Of a stretch of 6,355 nucleotides of DNA, positions 1 to 6,355 are shown piece by piece. The DNA is taken from assembly GCA_945878385.1 (NCBI GenBank), contig CAMCTE010000158.1:1-6355 (forward strand), written 5' to 3'. The stretch's first letter is position 1. Each line of letters begins with the position of its first letter. This DNA is from Azohydromonas lata NBRC 102462. Lineage in GTDB: Bacteria > Pseudomonadota > Gammaproteobacteria > Burkholderiales > Burkholderiaceae_C. The notes under the pieces were generated by a model, which was not told where the DNA came from, made no database searches, and worked only from the letters and a program-made list of their open reading frames with translations. Position numbers and translations under genes: made by a program.

Positions 1-144
1 GAGCAGATGGAAAGGGGCGCCCGCACCGCGGATGCCCTCACGCGGGCCGGCCGCTTCCGGCAACTCGAGCGCCGTGCGGCGCACGCGGCGGCCCTGCAAC
101 AGCAGAACAGGCGCCAGGGCGGCGGTGATCAGGGGCTGAAACAC
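1..144 (-). CDS. SGNH/GDSL hydrolase family protein, N-terminal part (cut by left edge)
   Basis: The minus strand is open from the stop at 177-175 to the left edge. The reading is an N-terminal hydrophobic stretch (FQPLITAALAPVLLLQG) followed by RRVRRTALELPEAAGPREG and GAPFHLL. This resembles the start of the SGNH/GDSL esterase-type proteins common in Comamonadaceae, in which the LPEA.GPR segment leads into a beta strand and then the catalytic GDS block. That block would lie beyond the edge, so no catalytic residue is visible. The open stretch has no ATG. I chose GTG at 144-142, which puts the hydrophobic segment at the N-terminus. TTG at 171-169 is the alternative. Neither has a strong Shine-Dalgarno. 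It lies 62 bases downstream of the paiB-like gene on the same strand and could be co-transcribed with it. The hydrophobic start suggests a signal anchor or signal peptide. The family call is from recognition of the N-terminal pattern only. Confidence 0.6.
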   Translation of the reverse strand, partial: MFQPLITAALAPVLLLQGRRVRRTALELPEAAGPREGIRGAGAPFHLL

Positions 145-206
145 AAGAAGGCTCGATGCGGCAGGATGCAAGGCTCACAAGGCGGCGGGCGCGAGCCGGG
201 TGCCCT

Positions 207-854
207 TCAAGCTCCCCGCACGCCAGGCACGGCCTGCGCCATGGCCTGCGCCATCGCGCGCTCCTCCTGCGTCCCCTGCAGGGCGCCGGCATGCACCCCT
301 TGTTGGTCCACCGGCAAGCGGTTCTGGCTCAGCTTGAACTTGCCCTGAATTTTCGTGATCTCGATCTCCAGGCCCACGATGGCGCCCAGCATGGTGTGCG
401 TGTAATCGTGCGGCGCGTCGTCAACCGACCATGGATGGGCGCGGCCCTCTTCATGGCGGTTCGTCAGACGCGACACCAACGCGTGCAGTTCGGTCGTGTC
501 GTGAATGAAGCGCGGCAGGCCATGCGCATGCACCACCGCATAGTTCCAAGTGGGCACCACCTTGCCCGTTTCGCGCTTGGTGGGGTACCAACTGGGCGTC
601 ACATAGGACTGAGGGCCGTGGAAGATCACCACGCTCGATGTGGGCGCGGTCTTCCACACGGCATTGGCCCGGGCCACATGGCCGATGAGCGTGCCGTGCG
701 CGCCGCGTGTGGCATCCAGGTGCAGGGGCAGGTGGTTGACCACCAGCTCACCATCAACCACGCACACCCAGGTGGCCAAGGGGTGTTCATGCATCAGGGC
801 GCGCAGTGCCGCAGGGTCGTTTTGCTCGAAGTGGCGGGGAAGGTAAAGAGACAT
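207..854 (-). CDS. PaiB-family FMN-binding protein (putative negative transcriptional regulator)
   Basis: A complete 215-residue protein, typical length for the PaiB family, which has a split-barrel flavin-binding fold related to pyridoxamine-phosphate oxidases. Recognisable blocks in order are YLPRHFE at the N-terminus, VVNHLPL near 38-44, GHVARAN at 58-64, FHGPQSYVTPSWYPTK at 78-93, VPTWNYAVVHAHG at 100-112 and KIQGKFKLSQNR at 168-179. In Bacillus, PaiB is linked to repression of protease and sporulation genes. In Proteobacteria the role is not established, and a flavin- or heme-binding enzyme is possible. The start at 854 gives the conserved family N-terminus and has GGAG at about -11 to -8. 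The open frame continues upstream but would run into prfC, so the longer version is rejected. The C-terminal tail carries a short MAQAMAQA duplication. It is divergent from prfC across 106 bases. Confidence 0.88.
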   Translation of the reverse strand: MSLYLPRHFEQNDPAALRALMHEHPLATWVCVVDGELVVNHLPLHLDATRGAHGTLIGHVARANAVWKTAPTSSVVIFHGPQSYVTPSWYPTKRETGKVVPTWNYAVVHAHGLPRFIHDTTELHALVSRLTNRHEEGRAHPWSVDDAPHDYTHTMLGAIVGLEIEITKIQGKFKLSQNRLPVDQQGVHAGALQGTQEERAMAQAMAQAVPGVRGA

Positions 855-948
855 GAGGAGGCTCCAGTTGCCGACTCGCGAGGGATGCTGACCAGATGCA
901 CAGTATGCCGTTGGCCCGGAGGGCTCAGGCCCATCCGCGCCGCACCGG

Positions 949-954
949 GATAAT
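949..954 (+). promoter_or_regulatory. Putative -10 box of prfC (leaderless start)
   Basis: GATAAT matches the sigma-70 consensus TATAAT at 5 of 6 positions and ends 6 bases before the prfC ATG. Initiation 6-7 bases downstream would put the transcript start at or one base before the ATG. No convincing -35 box lies 16-19 bases upstream. There is no purine-rich Shine-Dalgarno in the usual window. Confidence 0.5.
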
Positions 955-960
955 CTGCAG

Positions 961-2583
<1,623 letters not shown>

Positions 2584-2586
<3 letters not shown>

Positions 2587-2631
2587 ACTGGCGGGCGGGC
2601 CGGCGGGCGATACCGCCCACCGCGCGGTTCA
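2584..2631. terminator. Possible hairpin terminator between prfC and the DUF2807 gene
   Basis: The gap between two convergent genes holds nested inverted repeats. The outer arms are TGAAC (2584-2588) and GTTCA (2627-2631). The inner stem is GGGCG (2605-2609) and CGCCC (2614-2618) around a 4-base loop, within a very GC-rich stretch. The position suits a bidirectional terminator. No T-tract follows on either strand, so intrinsic termination is uncertain and Rho-dependent termination is equally possible. Confidence 0.35.
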
Positions 2632-2650
2632 GCCCTGTTCTCAACGGCGA

Positions 2651-3403
2651 TTAAAGACGCCTGAGCGCACCACTGCCGACCACCTTTGAGGTCACATCAG
2701 TGGCCGGCCCGGTCCAGCGCACATCGCCACTGCCCGCCACCGATACCCGTAGCCGTTGACGCGCATTCACGCGCGCATCCCCACTGCCCGCCACGCTGAC
2801 ACGGACATCCTCCGCTTCAAGGTCCTGAAGCCAGGCGTCCCCACTGCCCGCCACATTCACCGACAGGTTTTGCGCGGCGCCTTTGATCCGTACATCGCCG
2901 CTGCCGGCCACATTCACCTCCACGGCATGTGCGGTCAGGCCGCTCACGCGCAGGTCGCCGGACCCGGCCACTGAAGCCATCAAGGCGGGTTGATTGGAAA
3001 GATGGGCGTCCAGGTCACCCGAGCCCGCCACGGTCAAGGCCCTGAACTGCGGGCCTTGAACGGTAACCGTGGCCTCGGTCTTGCGCCAACTCCAGTTGCG
3101 CGGGCCGCGAATGATGAGGGTGGGCACGCCCTTGCGGTCTTCCACCACGGTCTCCACCGATGACGCGGCATCGCTCGTGCCCGGTGTGCTGACCTGCACC
3201 ACCTCCTTGTCGGCCAGGCTCACCTTGACCTTGAAGGCCCCTTCAAGGGCGACCGCCTGAAAGCCGGTCACCGCGCGGGTTTCGTCGGCCGCCCAAGCGT
3301 CAGTGGGGATGCTCAAGCCCATGATGGTGGTGGCGGTGAGGGTGGCCAGCACCAGGGTGCCCAGGCGGCGTGAGAGGCTGGCTTGAGAAAGCGATTCGTT
3401 CAT
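2651..3403 (-). CDS. Exported DUF2807 (GIN domain) beta-helix protein
   Basis: A complete 250-residue protein. The N-terminus carries a signal peptide: R12-R13, a hydrophobic core at about 14-33, and AWA at 36-38 followed by AD, so cleavage after residue 38 is likely. The mature part matches the DUF2807/GIN family, also called putative auto-transporter adhesin head domain. It opens with the family pattern TRAVTGFQAVALEGAFKV at 42-59. Residues 125-246 hold six VAGSGD motifs (125, 145, 165, 184, 204, 222) and a seventh degenerate one, VVGSGA, at 241. They recur every 18-20 residues, as expected for turns of a parallel beta-helix. Biochemical function is unknown. The location should be periplasm or cell surface, and no outer-membrane anchor is visible. 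The start at 3403 is chosen because AAGGGA lies just upstream and the signal peptide follows at once. The gene is convergent with prfC and lies 131 bases downstream of the dsrE-like gene. Confidence 0.88.
   Translation of the reverse strand: MNESLSQASLSRRLGTLVLATLTATTIMGLSIPTDAWAADETRAVTGFQAVALEGAFKVKVSLADKEVVQVSTPGTSDAASSVETVVEDRKGVPTLIIRGPRNWSWRKTEATVTVQGPQFRALTVAGSGDLDAHLSNQPALMASVAGSGDLRVSGLTAHAVEVNVAGSGDVRIKGAAQNLSVNVAGSGDAWLQDLEAEDVRVSVAGSGDARVNARQRLRVSVAGSGDVRWTGPATDVTSKVVGSGALRRL
2670..3031 (-). repeat. In-frame repeat array encoding the (V)AGSGD turns
   Basis: Seven copies of a 14-base unit start at 2670, 2727, 2781, 2841, 2898, 2958 and 3018 on the plus strand, spaced 54-60 bases and always a multiple of three. 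Three copies (2727, 2781, 2841) are identical, CCACTGCCCGCCAC. The others differ at one to four positions, such as CCGCTGCCGGCCAC at 2898. The sequence between units is not conserved, so this is coding-level repetition of a beta-helix turn rather than a simple satellite. Confidence 0.85.
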
Positions 3404-3431
3404 GGTGTTCCCTTCTTGACGGCCCTGATGG

Positions 3432-3449
3432 CCCATTGGATTGAATGGG
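3432..3449. promoter_or_regulatory. Inverted repeat upstream of the DUF2807 gene
   Basis: CCCATT and AATGGG form perfect 6-base arms around a 6-base centre, 29-46 bases upstream of the DUF2807 start. It could be a regulator binding site or a hairpin in the 5' leader. No convincing -35/-10 pair could be placed around it, so its role is unassigned. Confidence 0.35.
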
Positions 3450-3480
3450 TCACAGTGTGCAGACAGGGCATTCGCAAGAA

Positions 3481-3502
3481 CACCGCCATGCGACCAGCGG
3501 TG
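3481..3502 (-). terminator. Weak intrinsic terminator candidate downstream of the dsrE-like gene
   Basis: Read on the minus strand, CACCGC and GCGGTG form a perfect 6-base stem around a 10-base loop, followed immediately by TTCTTG. It starts 32 bases after the dsrE-like stop, where a terminator would be expected. The T-tract is short and interrupted. If it works, the DUF2807 gene would need its own promoter. Confidence 0.4.
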
Positions 3503-3534
3503 GATTCAGCCAGACGAACGGCATGGGCGGCGGA

Positions 3535-4005
3535 TCAGGGCTTGATGTAGGCAAAGCCCTCACGCGCCTGCAACCGCCCGATGCGCACCACGCCTGAAGG
3601 CGTGAACTCCGCATCCAGCGAGAACTGCTCGCGCTTGAGATTGCGGTTCTTCAGTGTGATCTCGCACACCTCGAAGCGCACCTTGCGGGCTTTGAGTGCG
3701 GAGACCAAGGCGCTGTAGTCCACATTGGGATTTTTCGGGTCCTTGGCGCCCTCCATCAGGAAGTCGACACCCTCGGCGTGGGTGACCACCACGATCTCGG
3801 TCTCGGGTGACACATCCAGGTGGTTGCGGATGTTGCGCAGGCCCTTGGTGGCCTGGGTGGCGGCTTGGTCGATGTGATAAACCACGCGGTCGGGTGTGTT
3901 GGCCGTCTGTGCCGCGGCCGGAAGGGCCCCGGCACAGGCCGCGCCCAGCGCGGAAACGGTGAGCGCCCGCAGGGCTGATCGGCGGGCCTTTTGAACGATG
4001 CTCAT
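3535..4005 (-). CDS. DsrE-like sulfur-relay family protein with an N-terminal signal peptide
   Basis: A complete 156-residue protein. Residues 1-32 look like a signal peptide: basic KARRSALR at 6-13, a hydrophobic alanine-rich core, and PAAAQ at 29-33, so cleavage after A32 is likely. RRSALR is loosely similar to a twin-arginine motif. C24 is not in a good lipobox. The mature domain fits the DsrE/DsrF-like fold: RVVYHIDQA at 40-48 (first strand), ETEIVVVTHAEGVDFLMEG at 68-86, then VRFEVCEITLKNRNL at 109-123 with the family cysteine at C114. In characterised DsrE and TusD proteins this cysteine carries persulfide sulfur. No DsrF, DsrH, TusB or TusC partners are nearby, so a relay role is unproven, and the exported form must act in the periplasm. 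The start at 4005 has a strong AGGAG at about -11 to -7. A longer frame upstream would overlap ubiA and is rejected. Confidence 0.85.
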   Translation of the reverse strand: MSIVQKARRSALRALTVSALGAACAGALPAAAQTANTPDRVVYHIDQAATQATKGLRNIRNHLDVSPETEIVVVTHAEGVDFLMEGAKDPKNPNVDYSALVSALKARKVRFEVCEITLKNRNLKREQFSLDAEFTPSGVVRIGRLQAREGFAYIKP

Positions 4006-4031
4006 GAGTACTCCTGGGAGGGGGGTTGAGA

Positions 4032-4052
4032 GTCGGAGGTCGGAGGTCAGGG
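4032..4052. repeat. Short tandem repeat (7-base unit GTCGGAG)
   Basis: Two perfect GTCGGAG units (4032-4038, 4039-4045) are followed by a degenerate third, GTCAGGG (4046-4052). They lie in the gap between the divergent dsrE-like and ubiA genes, in what would be the dsrE-like 5' leader. Function is not evident. Confidence 0.6.
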
Positions 4053-4056
4053 GAAG

Positions 4057-4088
4057 GTCCGAAGCCTGTGGATGCCATCGGGTCGGAC
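4057..4088. promoter_or_regulatory. Inverted repeat in the dsrE-like/ubiA divergent region
   Basis: GTCCGA (4057-4062) and TCGGAC (4083-4088) are perfect 6-base inverted arms separated by 20 bases. The arms share the TCGGA core of the adjacent 7-base tandem units. This could be a paired operator or chance in GC-rich DNA. No regulator is encoded beside it. Confidence 0.25.
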
Positions 4089-4126
4089 GCTGAGCGCATT
4101 GTGAACGCCCCATTTCAGGTACCGGA

Positions 4127-4132
4127 GAAAAT
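4127..4132 (+). promoter_or_regulatory. Putative -10 box of ubiA (leaderless start)
   Basis: GAAAAT matches TATAAT at 4 of 6 positions and sits at -12 to -7 from the ubiA ATG, the same offset as in prfC. Transcription would start at or next to the ATG. An overlapping GGAG (4124-4127) is a competing reading as a Shine-Dalgarno, but its spacing of 11 bases to the ATG is long. No clear -35 box is seen. Confidence 0.4.
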
Positions 4133-4138
4133 GAACCC

Positions 4139-5029
4139 ATGCCCGCCCGCCTCGGCCTGTATCTGAACCTCATCCGCTGGGACCGCCCTGCCGGTTGGCT
4201 GCTGCTGCTGTGGCCCACACTGAGCGCGCTTTGGATCGCGGCCGACGGCTTCCCAGGCTGGCACCTGCTGGCGGTGTTCACACTGGGCACCATCCTCATG
4301 CGCAGCGCAGGCTGCTGCATCAATGATGTGGCCGACCGCGATTTCGACCGGCATGTGAAGCGCACGGCCCAGCGGCCCGTGACCAGCGGCGCGGTGTCGG
4401 TGAAGGAAGCCCTGCTGCTGGGGGCAGGCCTGGCGCTGGCGGCCTTCGGCTTGGCCCTGACCACGAACGCGCCGACCATCCTGCTGTGTGGGCCGGCGGT
4501 GCTGGTGACGGTGCTCTACCCCTATGCCAAGCGGGTGCTCAGCATGCCCCAGGCGGTGCTGGGCGTGGCCTTCAGCTTCGGCATCCCGATGGCGTTTTCA
4601 GGCGTTTTGGGCAGCAGTGAGTGGTCGCTTCAATCGGTGATGAATGCGGTGCCCTGGCAGGCCTGGGCCATGTTGGTATCCAACCTGTTTTGGGTGCTGG
4701 CCTACGACACCGAATACGCGATGGTGGACCGCGACGACGACCTGAGGATCGGCATGAAAACCTCGGCCATCACGCTGGGCCGCGCCGATGTGGCGGCGGT
4801 GATGGGCTTCTACTTGGCGCACCTGTGGAGCTGGAGCTGGCTGGGCAGCAGCATGGGCCTGGGCCAGTGGTTCCAGTTGGGCATCGTGGCGGCCGGCCTT
4901 CAGGTGGCCTGGCACTACACCTTGATCCGCCACCGCACGCGCGAAGGCTGCTTCAAGGCCTTCCGCCTGAACCATTGGCTGGGCTTGGCCCTGTTCGCAG
5001 GCACTGCCGTGGACTTGGCGCTGCGTTGA
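4139..5029 (+). CDS. ubiA: 4-hydroxybenzoate polyprenyltransferase
   Basis: A complete 296-residue integral membrane prenyltransferase, usual length for UbiA (about 290). It attaches the polyprenyl tail to 4-hydroxybenzoate at the inner membrane, the first membrane-bound step of ubiquinone synthesis. Both aspartate-rich motifs that bind Mg and the prenyl diphosphate are intact: NDVADRDFD at 62-70 and YDTEYAMVDRDDD at 189-201. The N-terminal LIRWDRPAGWLLLLWPTLSAL at 11-31 is also typical. Several hydrophobic segments of transmembrane length follow, at roughly 41-56, 91-108, 111-127, 139-155, 172-188, 215-233, 245-261 and 278-294. The ATG at 4139 gives the expected family N-terminus. It is divergent from the dsrE-like gene and convergent with proC, so it is probably transcribed alone. 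A putative -10 box close to the ATG suggests a leaderless message. Confidence 0.97.
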   Translation: MPARLGLYLNLIRWDRPAGWLLLLWPTLSALWIAADGFPGWHLLAVFTLGTILMRSAGCCINDVADRDFDRHVKRTAQRPVTSGAVSVKEALLLGAGLALAAFGLALTTNAPTILLCGPAVLVTVLYPYAKRVLSMPQAVLGVAFSFGIPMAFSGVLGSSEWSLQSVMNAVPWQAWAMLVSNLFWVLAYDTEYAMVDRDDDLRIGMKTSAITLGRADVAAVMGFYLAHLWSWSWLGSSMGLGQWFQLGIVAAGLQVAWHYTLIRHRTREGCFKAFRLNHWLGLALFAGTAVDLALR

Positions 5030-5033
5030 GCGT

Positions 5034-5049
5034 GGCGCGCATGAGCGCC
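5034..5049 (+). terminator. Weak hairpin after ubiA
   Basis: GGCGC (5034-5038) and GCGCC (5045-5049) form a perfect 5-base stem with a 6-base loop, 5 bases after the ubiA stop and in the gap with convergent proC. No T-tract follows on either strand, so termination here is uncertain. Confidence 0.25.
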
Positions 5050-5085
5050 GGATTGAGCTGAACGGTGGTGCCCCGGCCCGGCCCC

Positions 5086-5937
5086 TCACCCCCCGAACGC
5101 ATCCCCCAATTCCCGCGCCCGCGCCTGCGCGGCCAGCACAGCCCGCACGATTTCCTCCTTCACGCCGTCCGCCTCCATCGAAGCAATGGCCGCATGCGTG
5201 GTGCCTCCCTTGGAGGTGACCTGCGCGCGCAAGGCGGCCGGCGCAAGGCTGGACTGCTGGGCCAGCATCGCTGCTCCCAACACCGTTTGAATGGCCATCT
5301 CACGGCCCTGCGCCTCGTCCAGCCCCATGCGCCGCGCCGCCTCCACCATGGCTTCGATCAGGTAGAAGCCATAGGCGGGGCCGGAACCCGACAAGGCGGT
5401 GACGGCATCCAGGTCGGCTTCATCGGCCACCCACACGCTGCGGCCGGTGGGTGCAAACAGACGCTCCACCAAAGCGCGTTCATCGCCTGAAACCGACGCC
5501 CGCGCAAACAAGCCCGCCATGCCTTGGCCGATCAAGGCCGGCGTGTTGGGCATGGCCCGCACGATGCGCGCGCTGGCGGTGGCCGCCTCGATGGCCGCGC
5601 TGCGGATGCCGGCCATCACGCTGAGTTGCAGGGCCCCGCCCACGAAGCGCGCGCAGGGCGCGGCAGCCTCCTGGAACAGTTGGGGCTTGACCGCCCACAC
5701 CACCACCGAAGCACCGGCCAGTGCCGCGTCGGCTTGCGCCTGGGCTTGCACGCCAAAGCGCTCGCGCAGCGCTTGGCGCTGTTCGGAAACGGGTTCCACC
5801 ACCACCAGCGAAGCCGCTGAAGTGCCGGTTTGCACCAAACCGCCGATGAGGGCGCTGGCCATGTTGCCGCCGCCAATGAAGGCCATCACGGCTGGGGCCT
5901 GGGCGGGATGGTGGGCATTCAAGGTAGGGAGGCTCAT
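5086..5937 (-). CDS. proC: Pyrroline-5-carboxylate reductase
   Basis: A complete 283-residue cytoplasmic enzyme that reduces 1-pyrroline-5-carboxylate to proline with NAD(P)H, the last step of proline synthesis. The Rossmann dinucleotide loop is FIGGGNMA at 20-27, followed by WAVKPQ at 81-86 and MPNTPA at 129-134. The family signature lies at about 180-197 (TALSGSGPAYGFYLIEA) and the substrate-side loop is SKGGTTHAAI at 242-251. It is about a dozen residues longer than the common 270 because of an N-terminal extension (1-17) before the Rossmann strand. M18 would be an internal alternative start. I kept the ATG at 5937 because TAAACT lies at -12 to -7 from it, matching the offset at neighbouring genes. 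It has no Shine-Dalgarno. It is divergent from the cds1-like gene across 102 bases and convergent with ubiA. Confidence 0.97.
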   Translation of the reverse strand: MSLPTLNAHHPAQAPAVMAFIGGGNMASALIGGLVQTGTSAASLVVVEPVSEQRQALRERFGVQAQAQADAALAGASVVVWAVKPQLFQEAAAPCARFVGGALQLSVMAGIRSAAIEAATASARIVRAMPNTPALIGQGMAGLFARASVSGDERALVERLFAPTGRSVWVADEADLDAVTALSGSGPAYGFYLIEAMVEAARRMGLDEAQGREMAIQTVLGAAMLAQQSSLAPAALRAQVTSKGGTTHAAIASMEADGVKEEIVRAVLAAQARARELGDAFGG

Positions 5938-5943
5938 CGTTTC

Positions 5944-5949
5944 AGTTTA
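5944..5949 (-). promoter_or_regulatory. Putative -10 box of proC (leaderless start)
   Basis: On the minus strand TAAACT (4 of 6 to TATAAT) lies at -12 to -7 from the proC ATG. A GTGAAA at 5974-5969 matches TTGACA at 4 of 6 positions but with a 19-base spacer, so the -35 is tentative. No purine-rich Shine-Dalgarno precedes the ATG. Confidence 0.4.
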
Positions 5950-5996
5950 GGCCGTCCGCACCGGTTCTTTTCACGCCGGGGGCCGCAGAGGGCTCG

Positions 5997-6015
5997 CAGG
6001 CTGCTTCACAGCCTG
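5997..6015. promoter_or_regulatory. Inverted repeat overlapping the cds1-like promoter (putative operator)
   Basis: CAGGCTG (5997-6003) and CAGCCTG (6009-6015) are perfect 7-base arms around CTTCA. One G-T pair and one C-G pair could extend the stem. The right arm and centre cover the putative -35 box at 6005-6010, a classic repressor position. Alternatively it is a hairpin without regulatory function. No T-tract follows, and a terminator is not expected between divergent starts. Confidence 0.45.
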
Positions 6016-6033
6016 TGCGGAATCGCGCATCAT
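6005..6033 (+). promoter_or_regulatory. Putative sigma-70 promoter of the cds1-like gene
   Basis: The -35 TTCACA (6005-6010, 5 of 6 to TTGACA) and the -10 CATCAT (6028-6033, 4 of 6 to TATAAT) are separated by exactly 17 bases. The -10 box is at -12 to -7 from the ATG at 6040, so transcription would start at or beside the ATG and give a leaderless mRNA. This is the best-formed promoter in the window. Confidence 0.5.
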
Positions 6034-6039
6034 TTACGC

Positions 6040-6355
6040 ATGCCCCACCGCACCTGGGTGGCCGAAGCCCTGCGGCGCATCGAAGCCGATGCCCGCCGCT
6101 CGGCCGACACCCACCTGATTCCGTTGGCCTTGCCAGAAGCCCCTGGCGTGGACCTCTACCTCAAGGACGAGTCCACCCACCCCAGCGGCAGCCTCAAGCA
6201 CCGTTTGGCGCGCTCGCTGTTCCTGTACGGCCTGTGCAACGGCCACATCGGAGAAGGCACCACCATCGTGGAGGCCTCCAGCGGTTCGACGGCCATCAGC
6301 GAAGCGTATTTCGCCCGCCTGCTGGAATTGCCGTTCATTGCCGTGGTGCCCCAAG
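6040..6355 (+). CDS. PLP-dependent cysteine synthase-family enzyme, Cds1/CysK2-like (N-terminal part, cut by right edge)
   Basis: The first 105 residues of a fold-type II PLP enzyme; the family is usually about 350 residues, so the rest lies past the edge. The N-terminus follows the pattern of Mycobacterium-type Cds1 (L-cysteine desulfhydrase) and relatives: TWVAEALRRIEADARRSAD at 5-23, VDLYLKDESTHPSGSLKHRLA at 37-57, and VEASSGSTAISEAYFA at 77-92. K53 in SGSLKHR should form the Schiff base with PLP. The loop ASSGSTA at 79-85 replaces the TSGNTG loop of standard CysK, which separates this subgroup from ordinary O-acetylserine sulfhydrylases. Likely activity is release of sulfide from cysteine or a related cysteine/S-sulfocysteine reaction; the sequence alone cannot decide. 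The ATG at 6040 has no Shine-Dalgarno but has a promoter placed for a leaderless message. It is divergent from proC. Confidence 0.88.
   Translation, partial: MPHRTWVAEALRRIEADARRSADTHLIPLALPEAPGVDLYLKDESTHPSGSLKHRLARSLFLYGLCNGHIGEGTTIVEASSGSTAISEAYFARLLELPFIAVVPQ

Noticed and set aside
156..953. A 265-codon open frame on the plus strand opposite the paiB-like gene
   Set aside because: It is antisense to a clear PaiB-family protein, low in complexity (His/Arg/Gly rich) and without a recognisable domain or ribosome binding site.
2645..2660. Short A/T-rich patch (GATTAAAG) after prfC as a terminator T-tract
   Set aside because: It overlaps the end of the DUF2807 coding region and does not directly follow a hairpin on either strand.
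4006..4479. Upstream extension of the dsrE-like frame into ubiA
   Set aside because: The extension would be antisense to the ubiA N-terminus. The start at 4005 has a strong AGGAG and is followed directly by a signal peptide, so the open frame upstream is accidental.
5065..5490. Plus-strand open frame opposite proC
   Set aside because: It is antisense to a well-conserved ProC C-terminus, and its translation has no recognisable features.
3535..6355. A linked sulfur-metabolism cluster (dsrE-like plus cds1-like)
   Set aside because: The two genes are separated by ubiA and proC on alternating strands, with no shared regulation visible, so proximity alone is too weak to call a system.

Overview
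This window looks like an ordinary chromosomal stretch from a high-GC betaproteobacterium. The protein sequences of RF3, UbiA, ProC, the PaiB-like protein and the SGNH hydrolase fit Burkholderiales, most likely Comamonadaceae (Hydrogenophaga/Rhodoferax/Acidovorax-like). That placement is recognition by eye and has not been searched. There are no mobile elements, CRISPR arrays, tRNA or rRNA genes, and no frameshifted genes. Coding density is high and the largest gap between genes is about 133 bases.

Layout from left to right. At 1-144 (-) is the N-terminal end of an SGNH/GDSL-type hydrolase that runs off the left edge and starts at a non-ATG codon. At 207-854 (-) is a PaiB-family FMN-binding protein, possibly co-transcribed with the hydrolase. 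At 961-2586 (+) is prfC, peptide chain release factor 3, divergent from paiB. At 2651-3403 (-) is an exported DUF2807/GIN-type beta-helix protein, convergent with prfC. At 3535-4005 (-) is an exported DsrE-like protein with a signal peptide. At 4139-5029 (+) is ubiA, divergent from the dsrE-like gene. At 5086-5937 (-) is proC, convergent with ubiA. At 6040-6355 (+) is the first third of a Cds1/CysK2-type PLP-dependent enzyme of cysteine metabolism, divergent from proC and cut by the right edge.

The genes do not form one pathway. They cover translation termination (prfC), ubiquinone synthesis (ubiA), proline synthesis (proC), cysteine/sulfur metabolism (cds1-like) and two exported proteins of unknown role. 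The most interesting pattern is in the start regions. Four conserved enzyme genes (prfC, ubiA, proC, cds1-like) each have an A/T-rich, -10-like hexamer at exactly -12 to -7 from the ATG and no well-placed Shine-Dalgarno. The paiB-like, DUF2807 and dsrE-like genes instead have clear Shine-Dalgarno sequences. This suggests leaderless mRNAs for the first group. The cds1-like gene also has a good -35 box at 17-base spacing, overlapped by a 7-base inverted repeat that could be an operator. I see no clearly new multi-gene system here.
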